From Robertmurraya massiliosenegalensis JC6 (GTDB lineage Bacteria > Bacillota > Bacilli > Bacillales > Cytobacillaceae), in NCBI RefSeq assembly GCF_000311725.1, contig NZ_HE978519.1, forward strand, positions 46,457-110,456: a stretch of 64,000 bases of DNA, in the 5' to 3' direction. The translations under genes and the position numbers were made by a program. How positions within the stretch are numbered: the first letter of the stretch is position 1; every line of letters begins with the position of its first letter. Below, one piece after another: positions 1 through 8,916 of the stretch. The notes beneath the pieces were generated by a model. The model saw only the letters and a list, made by a program, of their open reading frames with translations, did not search any database and was not told where the DNA came from.

Positions 1-458
1 TCAAAAAGCGTAAAAACCTCAATTACCCTTTTCTTTTGTCTATTGGCTACTAAGCTATTTAAAATGATAGAAACAAGCGAATATTTTAATTTTGGTTCAG
101 TCAGAAAATATAATCCAAGTGGATAAAAAATGTTATATAAACTGAAATCATCGCTCAATAGTGGTGCTACTACATAAGCCACTATTACAACTAAAATTAA
201 GCACCATCTCAATACATAGAATCTAACAGCATTAAAATATGATATTCCAGTTGCCTTTAATCTTTTTTGTAATAGCGACTCTTGGCTCTCTTTAACAAAT
301 TTTTCTTTCTTTTCTTTAACACCTTTTAATGCTCTTAATCTATAAATTCGTCTTTCAGACAACGTAGTGATGTTTTTATATATGTGTATTGTTCCTAAAA
401 TGATAAGAGTTAAATAAAATGTGTAGAGAATTATTTTTACAATTAATGAACTTACTAT
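1..458 (-). CDS. TadB/TadC (GspF)-like membrane protein, C-terminus outside window
   Basis: Partial: the gene runs off the left edge and only about 152 N-terminal codons are present. A hydrophobic stretch at residues 3-24 is followed by a basic segment and a second hydrophobic stretch at about 85-125. It lies directly downstream of a TadB-like gene and a TadA/VirB11-type ATPase, so it is probably the second membrane platform protein of a Tad-like machine; this rests mainly on context. The start is unusual. The Shine-Dalgarno AAAGGAGGG sits 8 nt before an ATA codon, an in-frame TGA lies just upstream, and the next conventional start (TTG, codon 33) has no ribosome binding site. I therefore take ATA as the start. 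Confidence 0.6.
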   Translation of the reverse strand, partial: MVSSLIVKIILYTFYLTLIILGTIHIYKNITTLSERRIYRLRALKGVKEKKEKFVKESQESLLQKRLKATGISYFNAVRFYVLRWCLILVVIVAYVVAPLLSDDFSLYNIFYPLGLYFLTEPKLKYSLVSIILNSLVANRQKKRVIEVFTLF

Positions 459-498
459 GTGCCTTCCCTCCTTTCAACCATATTTAAGCTAAGACATT

Positions 499-1476
499 CT
501 AAATATCTGCTCTTGGTTTACTAGTGATGTAAGCTGTTAGTACAGATATAACGCTCATGCTTACAGCCACAATGAAAATCGAGAATGAAGTCTTTTCAAA
601 AAAGAAATGCCAAAAATCACGAATTCCGGTAATACGATAGGCTAAAAAAACAATTAAAGGTAATAGCGCTATAGGCAAGTATCCCATCATGATTGTTTCA
701 AGTTTATCGGTTTTAGATACTTGCATATCCTTTTGTCTTTTCTTTATGTCGTTATTTAGGTCATTTAAGGGTAAGGAAATGTCTGCTCGATCTATCTGTG
801 CTTTGATTAGTAATTTTGCAAATCGTTTAGCGTGAGTTGAGTTGATTGAATATGAAAGAACAGTAATCGCCTTTACAAAAGCTTCTTCACTTCTTTCTTT
901 TTGCATAGAAGATAGCAATTTTTGATATATCTTTTTGAGGTCTCTATCTTCTGTATCTTTAATTACATTCATGATCGTGTAGTAAATATCTCTACCTGTA
1001 CTTTGATAATTTTGAAGTAATGCATGGTATTCATTTAAAAAAGCAAGCTGTGTTCTTAGTCGTAATGTTGTTAACCGTAGCCTTATCACGATATAGGGAA
1101 TACTTGTAAATACAATGCTAGTGAACAAAGAGAAAAGTATATCGCTAATTGATAACATTAACGCAGTTATACTGACTGAAAAAATTACCCCTATCAAAAA
1201 TAAGAAATTAAACACATTCGCCTTTTCTTCTTTCTTTGAAATTGCGTTTAAAAGCAGTTCTAAGTGTTGAAAAATTGGATTTTGTGTATTCGATTTTTTC
1301 GAGTCCTCCGTTTTATTTAATTCATTGAGCCTTTTTAAACGTCGATTTCTTTTCCATTTCTTAAAACCTTTTTCAAGCTCATTTTGTAAAAAAGGACTTC
1401 CGATTAATAGCCATAATCCGTAAATAGCAAGTGAATACGAAACTATTTTTAAGAGAATTTCTAATACCTCAAACAT
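499..1476 (-). CDS. TadB/GspF-family pilus assembly membrane protein
   Basis: 325 residues. A membrane helix at about 8-28, a pair at about 88-130 and a C-terminal pair at about 263-318 flank a helical cytoplasmic region. This is the layout of GspF/TadB proteins, which form the inner-membrane platform that the secretion ATPase drives. It lies 10 nt downstream of the VirB11/TadA-like ATPase gene and 40 nt upstream of a second membrane gene, as TadA-TadB-TadC do. Sequence similarity is at the level of topology and family feel only. Same operon as the genes up to 4891. Confidence 0.7.
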   Translation of the reverse strand: MFEVLEILLKIVSYSLAIYGLWLLIGSPFLQNELEKGFKKWKRNRRLKRLNELNKTEDSKKSNTQNPIFQHLELLLNAISKKEEKANVFNFLFLIGVIFSVSITALMLSISDILFSLFTSIVFTSIPYIVIRLRLTTLRLRTQLAFLNEYHALLQNYQSTGRDIYYTIMNVIKDTEDRDLKKIYQKLLSSMQKERSEEAFVKAITVLSYSINSTHAKRFAKLLIKAQIDRADISLPLNDLNNDIKKRQKDMQVSKTDKLETIMMGYLPIALLPLIVFLAYRITGIRDFWHFFFEKTSFSIFIVAVSMSVISVLTAYITSKPRADI

Positions 1477-1486
1477 CGCTTCACCT

Positions 1487-2917
1487 CTAGTCTTTGAAAA
1501 TTATTTCTTCTACTGTTTCCTCTGTAATAGGATGTAATTTACTCATTTTCAGTAGATGAGAAATAACTTTTTCGGCTCTTTTTTCGTCAAATTTAAAAAT
1601 TTTCTTTTTCAATTCATAAGAAATATTGCTATTGTATTCCCAACAATCACTTTTTTCGTTATATTTTATTAGATAATTAATCCATGCTTTATCTGTCATT
1701 CTGTTGTAGCAGACTTCATAAACAGTGGTTATTTTCTTTTGGTTTCCCTCAAATGTTTCCATTGTGATACCGATATCCAACTGTCTTGATACCCTTCTAA
1801 TTTCATTAGATAGTCGTCTGTTAGGAAATTCATCTACGATGTGGCCCGCAATTTGTTCTGGAGTATTAGCTGGGTCGGTAATATGGTAAGTCATTAGCAA
1901 ACCTGTGGAACCTCTCTCTGTTGCTTTCATTGCTCCCTCAGCCTCAATTCCCCTAACTTCTTGAAACATGATAAAGTCATGGTCAATTCTTAAAGCTAAG
2001 CGTATAGTTCCTTCGATATCATCTAACGTATAAAGGTCATGTACTAACCTTTCTGGGAAGTCTCGCTTAAAGTACGATTCGGGAGAAGGTTCTATATTAA
2101 CAGCTACTTTTTGAGAATCTCTCGCACCGTAAAATGTTTTTAACATTGTCGATTTCCCCGATTCAACATGCCCTGCAATGATTGTGTTTAAATAGAGTTT
2201 TGAAAGATCGTTGAAGAATTCAACATCCTCTAATGCAATGGTTTTTCTTTTTGCTTGTTCCAAAAATGAAAAACTCTTGACAATAAACCTTCTAAACACG
2301 ATTACTGGTTTAAAAGATGCAGGAGGAATGGAGATAGTTACCCTTGTTCCATTCTTCATCTCAATTTCTGCTCGTGGGTTTGATTCATTAATTTTGAATC
2401 CTTTATTTGCAACTTCCAAAGCTCTAAGGATTTCATAAACATGTTCATCATTTCTTAATGTTTCTTGCTGCTTTACAAATTGACCATCCACTTTAAACCA
2501 TATTTCTTTTCCTATGATTTTCGCAGATGGTGAATCTGCTAATTTTTCCCATTTATAAAAAACTCCAAAACCATATATTTCATGAAAAATTGCACTAGCA
2601 AGAGAATCAAAGAAATCATAATGCGTGATACCTTGTAAATTGTTTTGTTGAAGGAATTCTTTAATTTCGGGTACTAATATACTTTGTGCTTTTTCATCTC
2701 CTAATATGGCGTTGTGTTCAATCTCTTGGCGTATTCTCTTTTCTTCATCCGTCAAGCGATCACTTGTATAAAGTTCCTCAAAATACTCCTTAACTAAAAT
2801 AACAGCTTCTTGGAAATCGTTTTTTCTGACTTTCTTTTCTTCTTTTTCTTCTTCAAAAACTCTGTTTGTATCAATAAAATCATTAATATCAAATATTACT
2901 GGTGAATTTATTGTCAT
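1487..2917 (-). CDS. VirB11/TadA (CpaF)-type secretion ATPase
   Basis: 476 residues. The C-terminal half has a Walker A motif AGHVESGKSTMLKTF near residue 250, an Asp-box-like stretch, a Walker B region DHDFIMFQEVRG near 315, and a conserved His in LLMTYHITDP. These are hallmarks of the VirB11/GspE/TadA hexameric ATPases that power pilus assembly or type IV secretion at the inner face of the membrane. The N-terminal 200 residues are charged and helical. It is followed by two GspF/TadB-like membrane proteins, which favours the TadA branch. It starts at ATG 12 nt after the upstream stop. Confidence 0.88.
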   Translation of the reverse strand: MTINSPVIFDINDFIDTNRVFEEEKEEKKVRKNDFQEAVILVKEYFEELYTSDRLTDEEKRIRQEIEHNAILGDEKAQSILVPEIKEFLQQNNLQGITHYDFFDSLASAIFHEIYGFGVFYKWEKLADSPSAKIIGKEIWFKVDGQFVKQQETLRNDEHVYEILRALEVANKGFKINESNPRAEIEMKNGTRVTISIPPASFKPVIVFRRFIVKSFSFLEQAKRKTIALEDVEFFNDLSKLYLNTIIAGHVESGKSTMLKTFYGARDSQKVAVNIEPSPESYFKRDFPERLVHDLYTLDDIEGTIRLALRIDHDFIMFQEVRGIEAEGAMKATERGSTGLLMTYHITDPANTPEQIAGHIVDEFPNRRLSNEIRRVSRQLDIGITMETFEGNQKKITTVYEVCYNRMTDKAWINYLIKYNEKSDCWEYNSNISYELKKKIFKFDEKRAEKVISHLLKMSKLHPITEETVEEIIFKD

Positions 2918-2928
2918 TCGCCTCTCTC

Positions 2929-4074
2929 CTACCCTCTACTAAAGAGTCTTTTTTTCTTCTTACCATTTGGTTGTGTAAGTTCAATTCCTGTGGCTGAAGA
3001 TATAGACTTGGCAATGATATTAATAGAGTCCTGGTATGTGCTATACTCATTCATTTCATAATTATATAAAAGAGTTTGCTCTTTCTCTGCAATACGACCA
3101 TAGTTACTTTCTTCAATCGTAGTTAACATCGGAACGCCAATCTCTTTGTTAATTTCTTTGCTATTCATCAATCCAAAATCATCATGATAATTATTAATGA
3201 CCATTAAAAAATCAGATTTTTTGTAGCCGATCGGATATAACACATCATCATAAAATTGATTGAATTTTTTTATTGCCTTGTTTTGCTGATTTACTATCAA
3301 GAATCTTAAATCACTTTCTGTTAACGATTGAACCATTAAGGCATTATCGAAGTGACAACCACAGTCTATGAGAACAATGTCAAAATACTCTTTTGACAGC
3401 TCAATAAGATAGTTAACCTCTTCTTTTTTAAAAAGCCTTTCCATACGAGTGTTCTTATTCCCACCAAGAACATATAAAGAATCTTTTTCAACCATATGGA
3501 ATAGGGATAAAAATTCGTCTTGATTACTAAGTAGTTGACTTGCCAATCTTGTTTTAATTTCATGCAAATAACTTCCTCGATAATCTAATTGATCCGTTCC
3601 ATCATCCCAAGCATTTAATAAGAGCACTCCTATCTTGTCCTTTGAATGACTCGCTAAGTGTTTAGCAACACTTAAACAGGTAGTCGTTGTTCCGACGTTT
3701 CCAATAGACGAAAGGAAACAAAATACATTTGAACTATTATATTTCAAGGGATTGATAGTTTTTTCTATTACTTCAATAATTTGATCCGCTACTAACCTTG
3801 ATGGTACGAGAACAATATCACGACTTTCACAAAACGCTTTCACTATTCTTTCTAAATTAGGCTCGTAATGATTTTGGAGCATATAGAAGGTCTTTTTTGT
3901 TTTCTGCAAATCCAGATTCGATAACTCGTCATAGGATAATAAGGTATCTGAGATTAAAAGATAATCTTCCGTAACCTTATCTAATGAGTGTATAGTTACC
4001 ACTTGTTCAAAGAGGTTTTTTTCTTTGATTTTAGAAATCAAAATTTCGTCTGCTGATAAAACTTGTAATTTCAC
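2929..4074 (-). CDS. TadZ/CpaE-like (MinD superfamily) protein with degenerate P-loop
   Basis: 381 residues. After an N-terminal receiver-like region (about 1-110) comes a MinD/ParA-type core with SSIGNVGTTTTCLSVAKHL near residue 126, VLLLNAWDD, and FDIVLIDCGCH near 235. TadZ/CpaE proteins place pilus machinery at particular membrane sites. The normal KGGxGKT P-loop is replaced by IGNVGTTTT: both the signature lysine and the GK lysine are missing, so ATP hydrolysis is doubtful. Atypical P-loops are known in this family. It lies between the SAF/CpaB-like gene and the TadA-like ATPase. A second paralogue is encoded at 5051-6541. Confidence 0.72.
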   Translation of the reverse strand: MKLQVLSADEILISKIKEKNLFEQVVTIHSLDKVTEDYLLISDTLLSYDELSNLDLQKTKKTFYMLQNHYEPNLERIVKAFCESRDIVLVPSRLVADQIIEVIEKTINPLKYNSSNVFCFLSSIGNVGTTTTCLSVAKHLASHSKDKIGVLLLNAWDDGTDQLDYRGSYLHEIKTRLASQLLSNQDEFLSLFHMVEKDSLYVLGGNKNTRMERLFKKEEVNYLIELSKEYFDIVLIDCGCHFDNALMVQSLTESDLRFLIVNQQNKAIKKFNQFYDDVLYPIGYKKSDFLMVINNYHDDFGLMNSKEINKEIGVPMLTTIEESNYGRIAEKEQTLLYNYEMNEYSTYQDSINIIAKSISSATGIELTQPNGKKKKRLFSRG

Positions 4075-4099
4075 CTTTTTCTCCTTTCCTGTTTATAAA

Positions 4100-4891
4100 T
4101 TATCTTTCATATTTATAAACAACATATAATTTGTACCCTTTTTCTGTATATTCTCTTAGTGTTTTTAACTTTTCTTCATTAGCGATTATCTCAATGTTTG
4201 CAACCGAACCAGTTGTTGCATTAGTATTTTCCTCAATTTCGCTTACTTCGGTGTTTGATTTATCTTTCACCGCAGAAACTCGAACATCAGCAAGTATTGG
4301 TTTATAATCACCTATTATTTTCATGTCTGACAGTTCACTATTATTAATTGGCTTTTTGTTTGTAACTTCTTCATTGTTCTCTGAGGTATCTGATGCTTCT
4401 GCTGTTACATTATTTTCATTTTGTTTTTGTGCATCAACCAATAACGAGCGAATTACATCTTGTTCTTGATCTGGTATTGCATAAAAATCAGCAATGAAAG
4501 TCCTCCTTAATGAACCAGGGACAGCAAACAACCAACTTTCGGGTACAGGAGCTATAAACTCTCCTTCTTTTTCATTAGGAATCAAATTATATTCATCAAT
4601 TAGTTCAGAATATATTTGTGTACCTTTTTTTATCGAAATCGCTGCGTTCTTATTAAGGACTAATCCTGTGTCTGTTGGGATAATAGCGTCCTTAATCATA
4701 TTGTCCTTTCTAATGGTCACAAGTTCTGTATTTTCCTCTGTCAGTAATTCTTTGAAGCTAATATCCTCTTTAGCTACTAAAACATCAACGGTGTTAATCT
4801 TTTCGCTAAAGTAAAATTCATACGATATTAGCGATCCTATTCCTATCCCTAAAAACAACAATGGAACAAGAATTTTTGCTACCTTTTTCAT
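4100..4891 (-). CDS. SAF-domain pilus assembly protein, CpaB/RcpC-like
   Basis: 263 residues. It has a short N-terminal membrane anchor at residues 5-27, then a SAF-like domain at about 35-100 (VDVLVAKEDISFKELL ... NKNAAISIKKGTQIYSELI), the arrangement of CpaB/RcpC and FlgA-type proteins of Tad pili. An acidic, Asn/Thr-rich low-complexity segment (about 155-225) precedes a small conserved end. First gene of the Tad-like operon: a terminator (5024-5052) closes the upstream operon, and a box-type promoter lies at 4946-4983. The ribosome binding site GAAAGGGGAAG precedes the ATG. Confidence 0.75.
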   Translation of the reverse strand: MKKVAKILVPLLFLGIGIGSLISYEFYFSEKINTVDVLVAKEDISFKELLTEENTELVTIRKDNMIKDAIIPTDTGLVLNKNAAISIKKGTQIYSELIDEYNLIPNEKEGEFIAPVPESWLFAVPGSLRRTFIADFYAIPDQEQDVIRSLLVDAQKQNENNVTAEASDTSENNEEVTNKKPINNSELSDMKIIGDYKPILADVRVSAVKDKSNTEVSEIEENTNATTGSVANIEIIANEEKLKTLREYTEKGYKLYVVYKYER

Positions 4892-4945
4892 TTATCTTCC
4901 CCTTTCTATTGATAGAAAATTATTTAATGTTTGTTTCTAAATTAA

Positions 4946-4983
4946 AGTATAGATAAATTTTTCAAAGGCAGAGTGCCAATAAT
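4946..4983 (-). promoter_or_regulatory. Transfer-regulon promoter A (ATTATTGGCACTCT box)
   Basis: On the minus strand the box ATTATTGGCACTCT (4983-4970) is followed, exactly 22 nt after TTGGCA, by TATACT (4951-4946). No good -35 hexamer lies at the usual distance, which suggests an activator-dependent promoter. It drives the SAF/TadZ/TadA/TadB operon. Four other sites in the window have the same box and spacing. Confidence 0.7.
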
Positions 4984-5013
4984 TTTTCTCTAGTAAATTT
5001 TCCATTAGCGAAA

Positions 5014-5052
5014 AAACAAAAAAAGGAACGAACCTTTATTCGGCTCGTTCCT
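5014..5052 (-). terminator. Rho-independent terminator after the type IV core operon
   Basis: The inverted repeat AGGAACGA (5024-5031) / TCGTTCCT (5045-5052) with extra CC/GG pairs is followed on the minus strand by a run of T. It overlaps the end of the 5051-6541 gene and separates the type IV core operon from the Tad-like operon. Confidence 0.85.
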
Positions 5053-6541
5053 ACACTCTACTGAAAAATCCTCTTTTTTTCTTTTTTCTGTACTTTATTT
5101 CTTCTTCCAGTCCCATTTCTTTTAATAATCCATCGTAGACAATAATAAGTTCTTCTTCTACGTCTCTGCTAATGTCATATGGAATTTTTTTATCATAATA
5201 TGCCTTAAAAATATGTTCATACGGTAATGAGATACACTGATGTGAATTAGCAAGGTTTAGTTGCTTTATTTCTTTCTTTGGCAAATACGATTCGTAACGA
5301 TTAAGCAAAAAAGTTACTTCTGTCTGGTACCTTTCATCTTCCTTATATTCTTGGAAAAATGCTAACCTTTCTATATTCGGATTAATCATTGTCGGCATTA
5401 AATCCGTTACTACTACTACATGGTGAAAAACCGACAGTAAATCTATAAACGAAGATTCATAATTAAGATTGGCAGAAGGAATATATCCAAAGTCCATAAT
5501 CTTTATAGAATGTTTCCCTGTATTTATGTATCTTAATAACTGTTCGTTTGTGAAATCTGTAATACACTTACTTTCATAATCAGTAGCATATATATGAATG
5601 TTTTCATATATTGGTGCTTGTTCTAAAAATATCGGTTTCCGATCACAAATTAAATGAGGAACACTAATTTGCTGTTTTTTTAAGGTATCCCCATTATAGT
5701 CAAAGAAATCAAATACATCGGAAAGATACGTTCTACCTTCACTATGAATCGGATATTCATAAACTCCAACATCTCTTCCTTTATCACTTAGGAAACTAGC
5801 AAAATTTAAAGAATGAAAAGTTGATCCAGCTCCTTTTGACAAGGAGATAAAAGCAACACTTTGTTGATTTAAAGTAACATATTTCTCAATTACTTTTGTT
5901 TTTGGTAGATGGACACTGAAAGAAAATGAGTCAGCCAGTCTTTTAATACCAGGAAATTTTTCTTCTTTTTGATTTGACTTGCCATCTTCTTCCTCTTCTA
6001 TTTCTATCTCAGATAATTCTAAATCGGGTGAGCTTTGTTTTTCGTTAGGTTCTATAACCTTATACTTTAAATTGTCATTGACCTTTTCTTTACTATTTTC
6101 ATGGACAATTAAATCCTTCACTAAATCTTTTACATCAGCTAAGGTCTTGGGAGTTTCAATCCAGCCTAAAATGGACTGGATTGAAAAATTGTCCTCAAAA
6201 TGAAAATCATAAATACTCAAGCTCATTAAATTTCTCTGCATTTGCTTCATATGTTTGAATTGCGAAGGAAGATTAATGATTAATCGCATATTAGGATTAT
6301 TGAAACGTATTTCACTTAGATACTCGGTATATTCTTCTGCCTTTACTTCAACTGGCACTTCATCATCAAAAGCATCAATGAACAAGGCTATTGGACTTTT
6401 ATTCCCAACACCAGTGGCGTAATGATAAAAAGTTTCTAATGAATAATCTCTATTCTCAATTTTGTATCCTTCTTTTGCTAGTAAATCTGCTATTTTTTCC
6501 ATATATTCTTTCGGTAAGATTACATGAATTCTATTTTCCAT
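5051..6541 (-). CDS. Second TadZ/CpaE-like protein with degenerate P-loop
   Basis: 496 residues. Residues 1-150 resemble a receiver-like domain. A charged linker (about 160-200, rich in Glu) leads to a MinD-like core with VAFISLSKGAGSTFHSLNFA near residue 232 and IKMDFGYIP near 345. The P-loop reads SKGAGSTF: the GK lysine is absent, as in the paralogue at 2929-4074 but by a different change. The C-terminus is very basic (YRKKKKRGFFSRV) and resembles the end of the other paralogue (KKKKRLFSRG), possibly a shared membrane or partner-binding tail. Last gene of the type IV core operon, ending in a terminator. Confidence 0.68.
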   Translation of the reverse strand: MENRIHVILPKEYMEKIADLLAKEGYKIENRDYSLETFYHYATGVGNKSPIALFIDAFDDEVPVEVKAEEYTEYLSEIRFNNPNMRLIINLPSQFKHMKQMQRNLMSLSIYDFHFEDNFSIQSILGWIETPKTLADVKDLVKDLIVHENSKEKVNDNLKYKVIEPNEKQSSPDLELSEIEIEEEEDGKSNQKEEKFPGIKRLADSFSFSVHLPKTKVIEKYVTLNQQSVAFISLSKGAGSTFHSLNFASFLSDKGRDVGVYEYPIHSEGRTYLSDVFDFFDYNGDTLKKQQISVPHLICDRKPIFLEQAPIYENIHIYATDYESKCITDFTNEQLLRYINTGKHSIKIMDFGYIPSANLNYESSFIDLLSVFHHVVVVTDLMPTMINPNIERLAFFQEYKEDERYQTEVTFLLNRYESYLPKKEIKQLNLANSHQCISLPYEHIFKAYYDKKIPYDISRDVEEELIIVYDGLLKEMGLEEEIKYRKKKKRGFFSRV

Positions 6542-6542
6542 A

Positions 6543-6920
6543 TTAACTACCTGTTACTCTAGACATTACTGAGTCTACTGCTGCCATCATGATACCAACA
6601 ATTTGTGGTGCAAAATTGACTAATAGGAAAAATAATAACCCCATTCCTAGTAAGGAACCAGCTAGTATTTTGGCAGGTTTAAAGGCTAGTCCAATTAACG
6701 CTGAAAAACCCGACAATACAACTAAAACAATTAGGATAGGTATAGAATATTCTTTTGCTAAAGACATCATCCCATCCAAACTTACATTCTCAGATGTTGC
6801 TTTAACTGAATCTACATCAATATTTACCGTACTAGCACTTGCCAATTCCGGTTGGGCAAAAAAACCCCAACAAATTAATCCGATTGCCATTGCAAAAACA
6901 TATTTTAAATGTATACTCAT
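6543..6920 (-). CDS. Small secreted/membrane protein, VirB2/TrbC pilin-like
   Basis: 125 residues. A signal peptide (residues 1-29, ending ASA) is followed by a short linker and two long hydrophobic helices (about 58-80 and 84-112). That is the size and topology of VirB2/TrbC-type pilins. Position within the type IV operon supports this. It overlaps the stop of the upstream gene by 4 nt (ATGA), indicating translational coupling. A second candidate pilin-like protein is at 14788-15252, so which one forms the pilus is open. Confidence 0.55.
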   Translation of the reverse strand: MSIHLKYVFAMAIGLICWGFFAQPELASASTVNIDVDSVKATSENVSLDGMMSLAKEYSIPILIVLVVLSGFSALIGLAFKPAKILAGSLLGMGLLFFLLVNFAPQIVGIMMAAVDSVMSRVTGS

Positions 6921-7492
6921 TTTTCTTCTCCCTCACTTTCAATGCTAATTAGATTTTCTTCAAATTCGGTTATAGATTGAATTTTTCTTTCTTTTACGAC
7001 TGAAGTATAAATAAATGGTGTTTTATTTTCTAAAGTTGCAATAGTTATTTCATATGTCTGTTCATTTTCGTCACCCTCACCATTAATTAATTTTGCTTCA
7101 ACACCTGTTGGGGTGTAACCTTTCATAAACATTTTGTAAATTATTTCACCTTTCTCATTTTCAGTTAAATCTTCTCTATCAAAATAGGAATCAACTATAT
7201 TGTTTCCTATACATTCATAGGATTCTAATGCTTTTGCAGTTAAAATACATTGGCAAATCGCATACATTAGTTGTTCATGATATTCTGTGTCAGAAACCGT
7301 TGGATATGAATTTTTGGACATTTCAGCTTCTTCCTCGCTACTTATGGAATAACCATCCTTCAACATTCCATTTTTGTCTATCGGATTTTTCTTTTCTTCA
7401 TCTATTCGTGCTGTAATCATACTTCCGACTATTTCAATTAGCAATAATACTACGATACCAATCCCTATTAAAGATGCCATTTTACTATTCAT
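6917..7492 (-). CDS. Membrane-anchored protein of the conjugation operon, unknown
   Basis: 191 residues. One N-terminal transmembrane helix (residues 6-27) is followed by a soluble, probably extracytoplasmic domain of about 160 residues with a mixed alpha/beta pattern. Size, topology and place in the operon would fit a VirB8/TcpC-like NTF2-fold scaffold protein, but I see no diagnostic motif. Two cysteines (CQC near residue 82) and one near 95 could form a disulfide. Coupled by ATGA to the pilin-like gene. Confidence 0.5.
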   Translation of the reverse strand: MNSKMASLIGIGIVVLLLIEIVGSMITARIDEEKKNPIDKNGMLKDGYSISSEEEAEMSKNSYPTVSDTEYHEQLMYAICQCILTAKALESYECIGNNIVDSYFDREDLTENEKGEIIYKMFMKGYTPTGVEAKLINGEGDENEQTYEITIATLENKTPFIYTSVVKERKIQSITEFEENLISIESEGEEK

Positions 7493-7507
7493 AACTATTC
7501 CTCATTT

Positions 7508-8896
7508 CTAAGCATCAGGCAGTATTCTTCTCACATGACCTTCAAATCGATCAGAATAATATTTTTTACTTAAGTTTTCAATAGCAACTCCCGTTGAAGA
7601 TTGAGAACCAATCCATTTACCATTACCAATATATATTCCTACGTGTCCATCTCTTTTATAAGTATTCCAGAATATTAGATCACCAACTTTAATCTCGCTA
7701 ATAGATACTTTTCTACCCATTTTGTTCAAAGTTTCTGTTGAAGTTCCGGTTAACGGTCCTAAATCGATCCCTGCTTGTGCATATGCCCAATGCACAAAAG
7801 ATGAACAATCAAAACGCCCATTAAGGATGTCAAATTGGTTACGACCACCACCAAATACATATTCTGATCTACCTATATATTTTGAACCTACGCTTGCAAC
7901 GATTTTAGCAGCTTCACTTACATCACCATCAAAAGCTATATCTAGGCCATTTGCATAGGCTTCACAGTTCATCGTAAGCCCACCAAGTTGTGTAACAATC
8001 TTTGTTACATTTGGAACCCAATGATTATTTAGTCCACTTGGATCGTTTGCTGCACCTACTGGAGCATACTTTGAGCCTAATTGTTCAATTGTTGTTAATC
8101 CATCCTTAATAATGCGATTGTGTAAAGTTCTAGACATACTTTCTAGTCCTTCTTCTAAAGTAGAAAATTCGTAAAGTCCCGAGCTTCCCATTAATCCACC
8201 TGGATTATTTTTATTCATAATTGCAGGAGATGTACCATTCCCTGTTTCATGAAAGGCGATCGCTGCAAAAAGCACTGGATCAATACCTTGTTTCTCTGAT
8301 AAATCTATAATAGTCTGTCCATAGGAACTTAACTTTCCTGCACTAACAAAAGCTGTATCCCAATGTGACTTTTCAATTTCTTTGGTAGGTGAGCAATATG
8401 CACCGCCACCAATACCACCAAAATAGAAATTTGCTAATTGAGGATATTCTTCTTCGATCAACTCTGAGTCTATAATATCTTGATAATACTCTTTTTCCTC
8501 TTCTGTTAAGCCTAAATCTTCTATTGCCATTTCGGGTGAAAGGGTTGTTACTGTTAAACGCACGTTCTCTTTTTTATCAATATTTGCAATGGCTGTGATA
8601 ATATCACTATTCGACTCTTTATGAGATTTGAAAAATTCTTTTAGTTGTTCTTTACCCTTGTATGTATTTCTTTCAAGAATTTCTTCGGGAATCTGTACAA
8701 AGCTTAAACAATAACCATCTATATCAATTTCTACACAACTAGATTCAGCAGGTTTATACTTTTCGTAAGTAATAGTTAGAAAGTGATAGACTATGTCATT
8801 GAGTTCATAGTCAAGTAAGTTCTCATTTTCATATAAAACCATTTCTAATGCGACAAGCCATACAGGATTTATTTTGAATTTTTCCCCAAAAGTCAT
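7508..8896 (-). CDS. Peptidoglycan hydrolase: glucosaminidase plus NlpC/P60
   Basis: Two catalytic domains. Around residues 190-310 is a glucosaminidase-type lysozyme domain (AIAFHETGNGTS, MNKNNPGGLMG, YAPVGAANDPSG). Residues 335-460 are an NlpC/P60 domain with the catalytic Cys in FDCSSFVHWAY and His in DGHVGIYIGNG. Such enzymes open the cell wall for the conjugation channel (CwlT in Tn916, PrgK in pCF10). The reading frame has no signal peptide or anchor and its ATG lacks a ribosome binding site. The missing anchor is encoded in another frame just upstream (8917-9183), so this is probably the 3' part of one frameshifted gene. Confidence 0.88.
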   Translation of the reverse strand: MTFGEKFKINPVWLVALEMVLYENENLLDYELNDIVYHFLTITYEKYKPAESSCVEIDIDGYCLSFVQIPEEILERNTYKGKEQLKEFFKSHKESNSDIITAIANIDKKENVRLTVTTLSPEMAIEDLGLTEEEKEYYQDIIDSELIEEEYPQLANFYFGGIGGGAYCSPTKEIEKSHWDTAFVSAGKLSSYGQTIIDLSEKQGIDPVLFAAIAFHETGNGTSPAIMNKNNPGGLMGSSGLYEFSTLEEGLESMSRTLHNRIIKDGLTTIEQLGSKYAPVGAANDPSGLNNHWVPNVTKIVTQLGGLTMNCEAYANGLDIAFDGDVSEAAKIVASVGSKYIGRSEYVFGGGRNQFDILNGRFDCSSFVHWAYAQAGIDLGPLTGTSTETLNKMGRKVSISEIKVGDLIFWNTYKRDGHVGIYIGNGKWIGSQSSTGVAIENLSKKYYSDRFEGHVRRILPDA

Positions 8897-8916
8897 ATAA
8901 TCATTTAATTTTACTT

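Noticed and set aside
4946..4983. TTGGCAC reading as a sigma-54 (-24/-12) promoter
   Set aside because: The -12 TTGCW element is absent at the required spacing in all five sites; the constant 22-nt distance to TAnnnT fits an activator-type promoter better.
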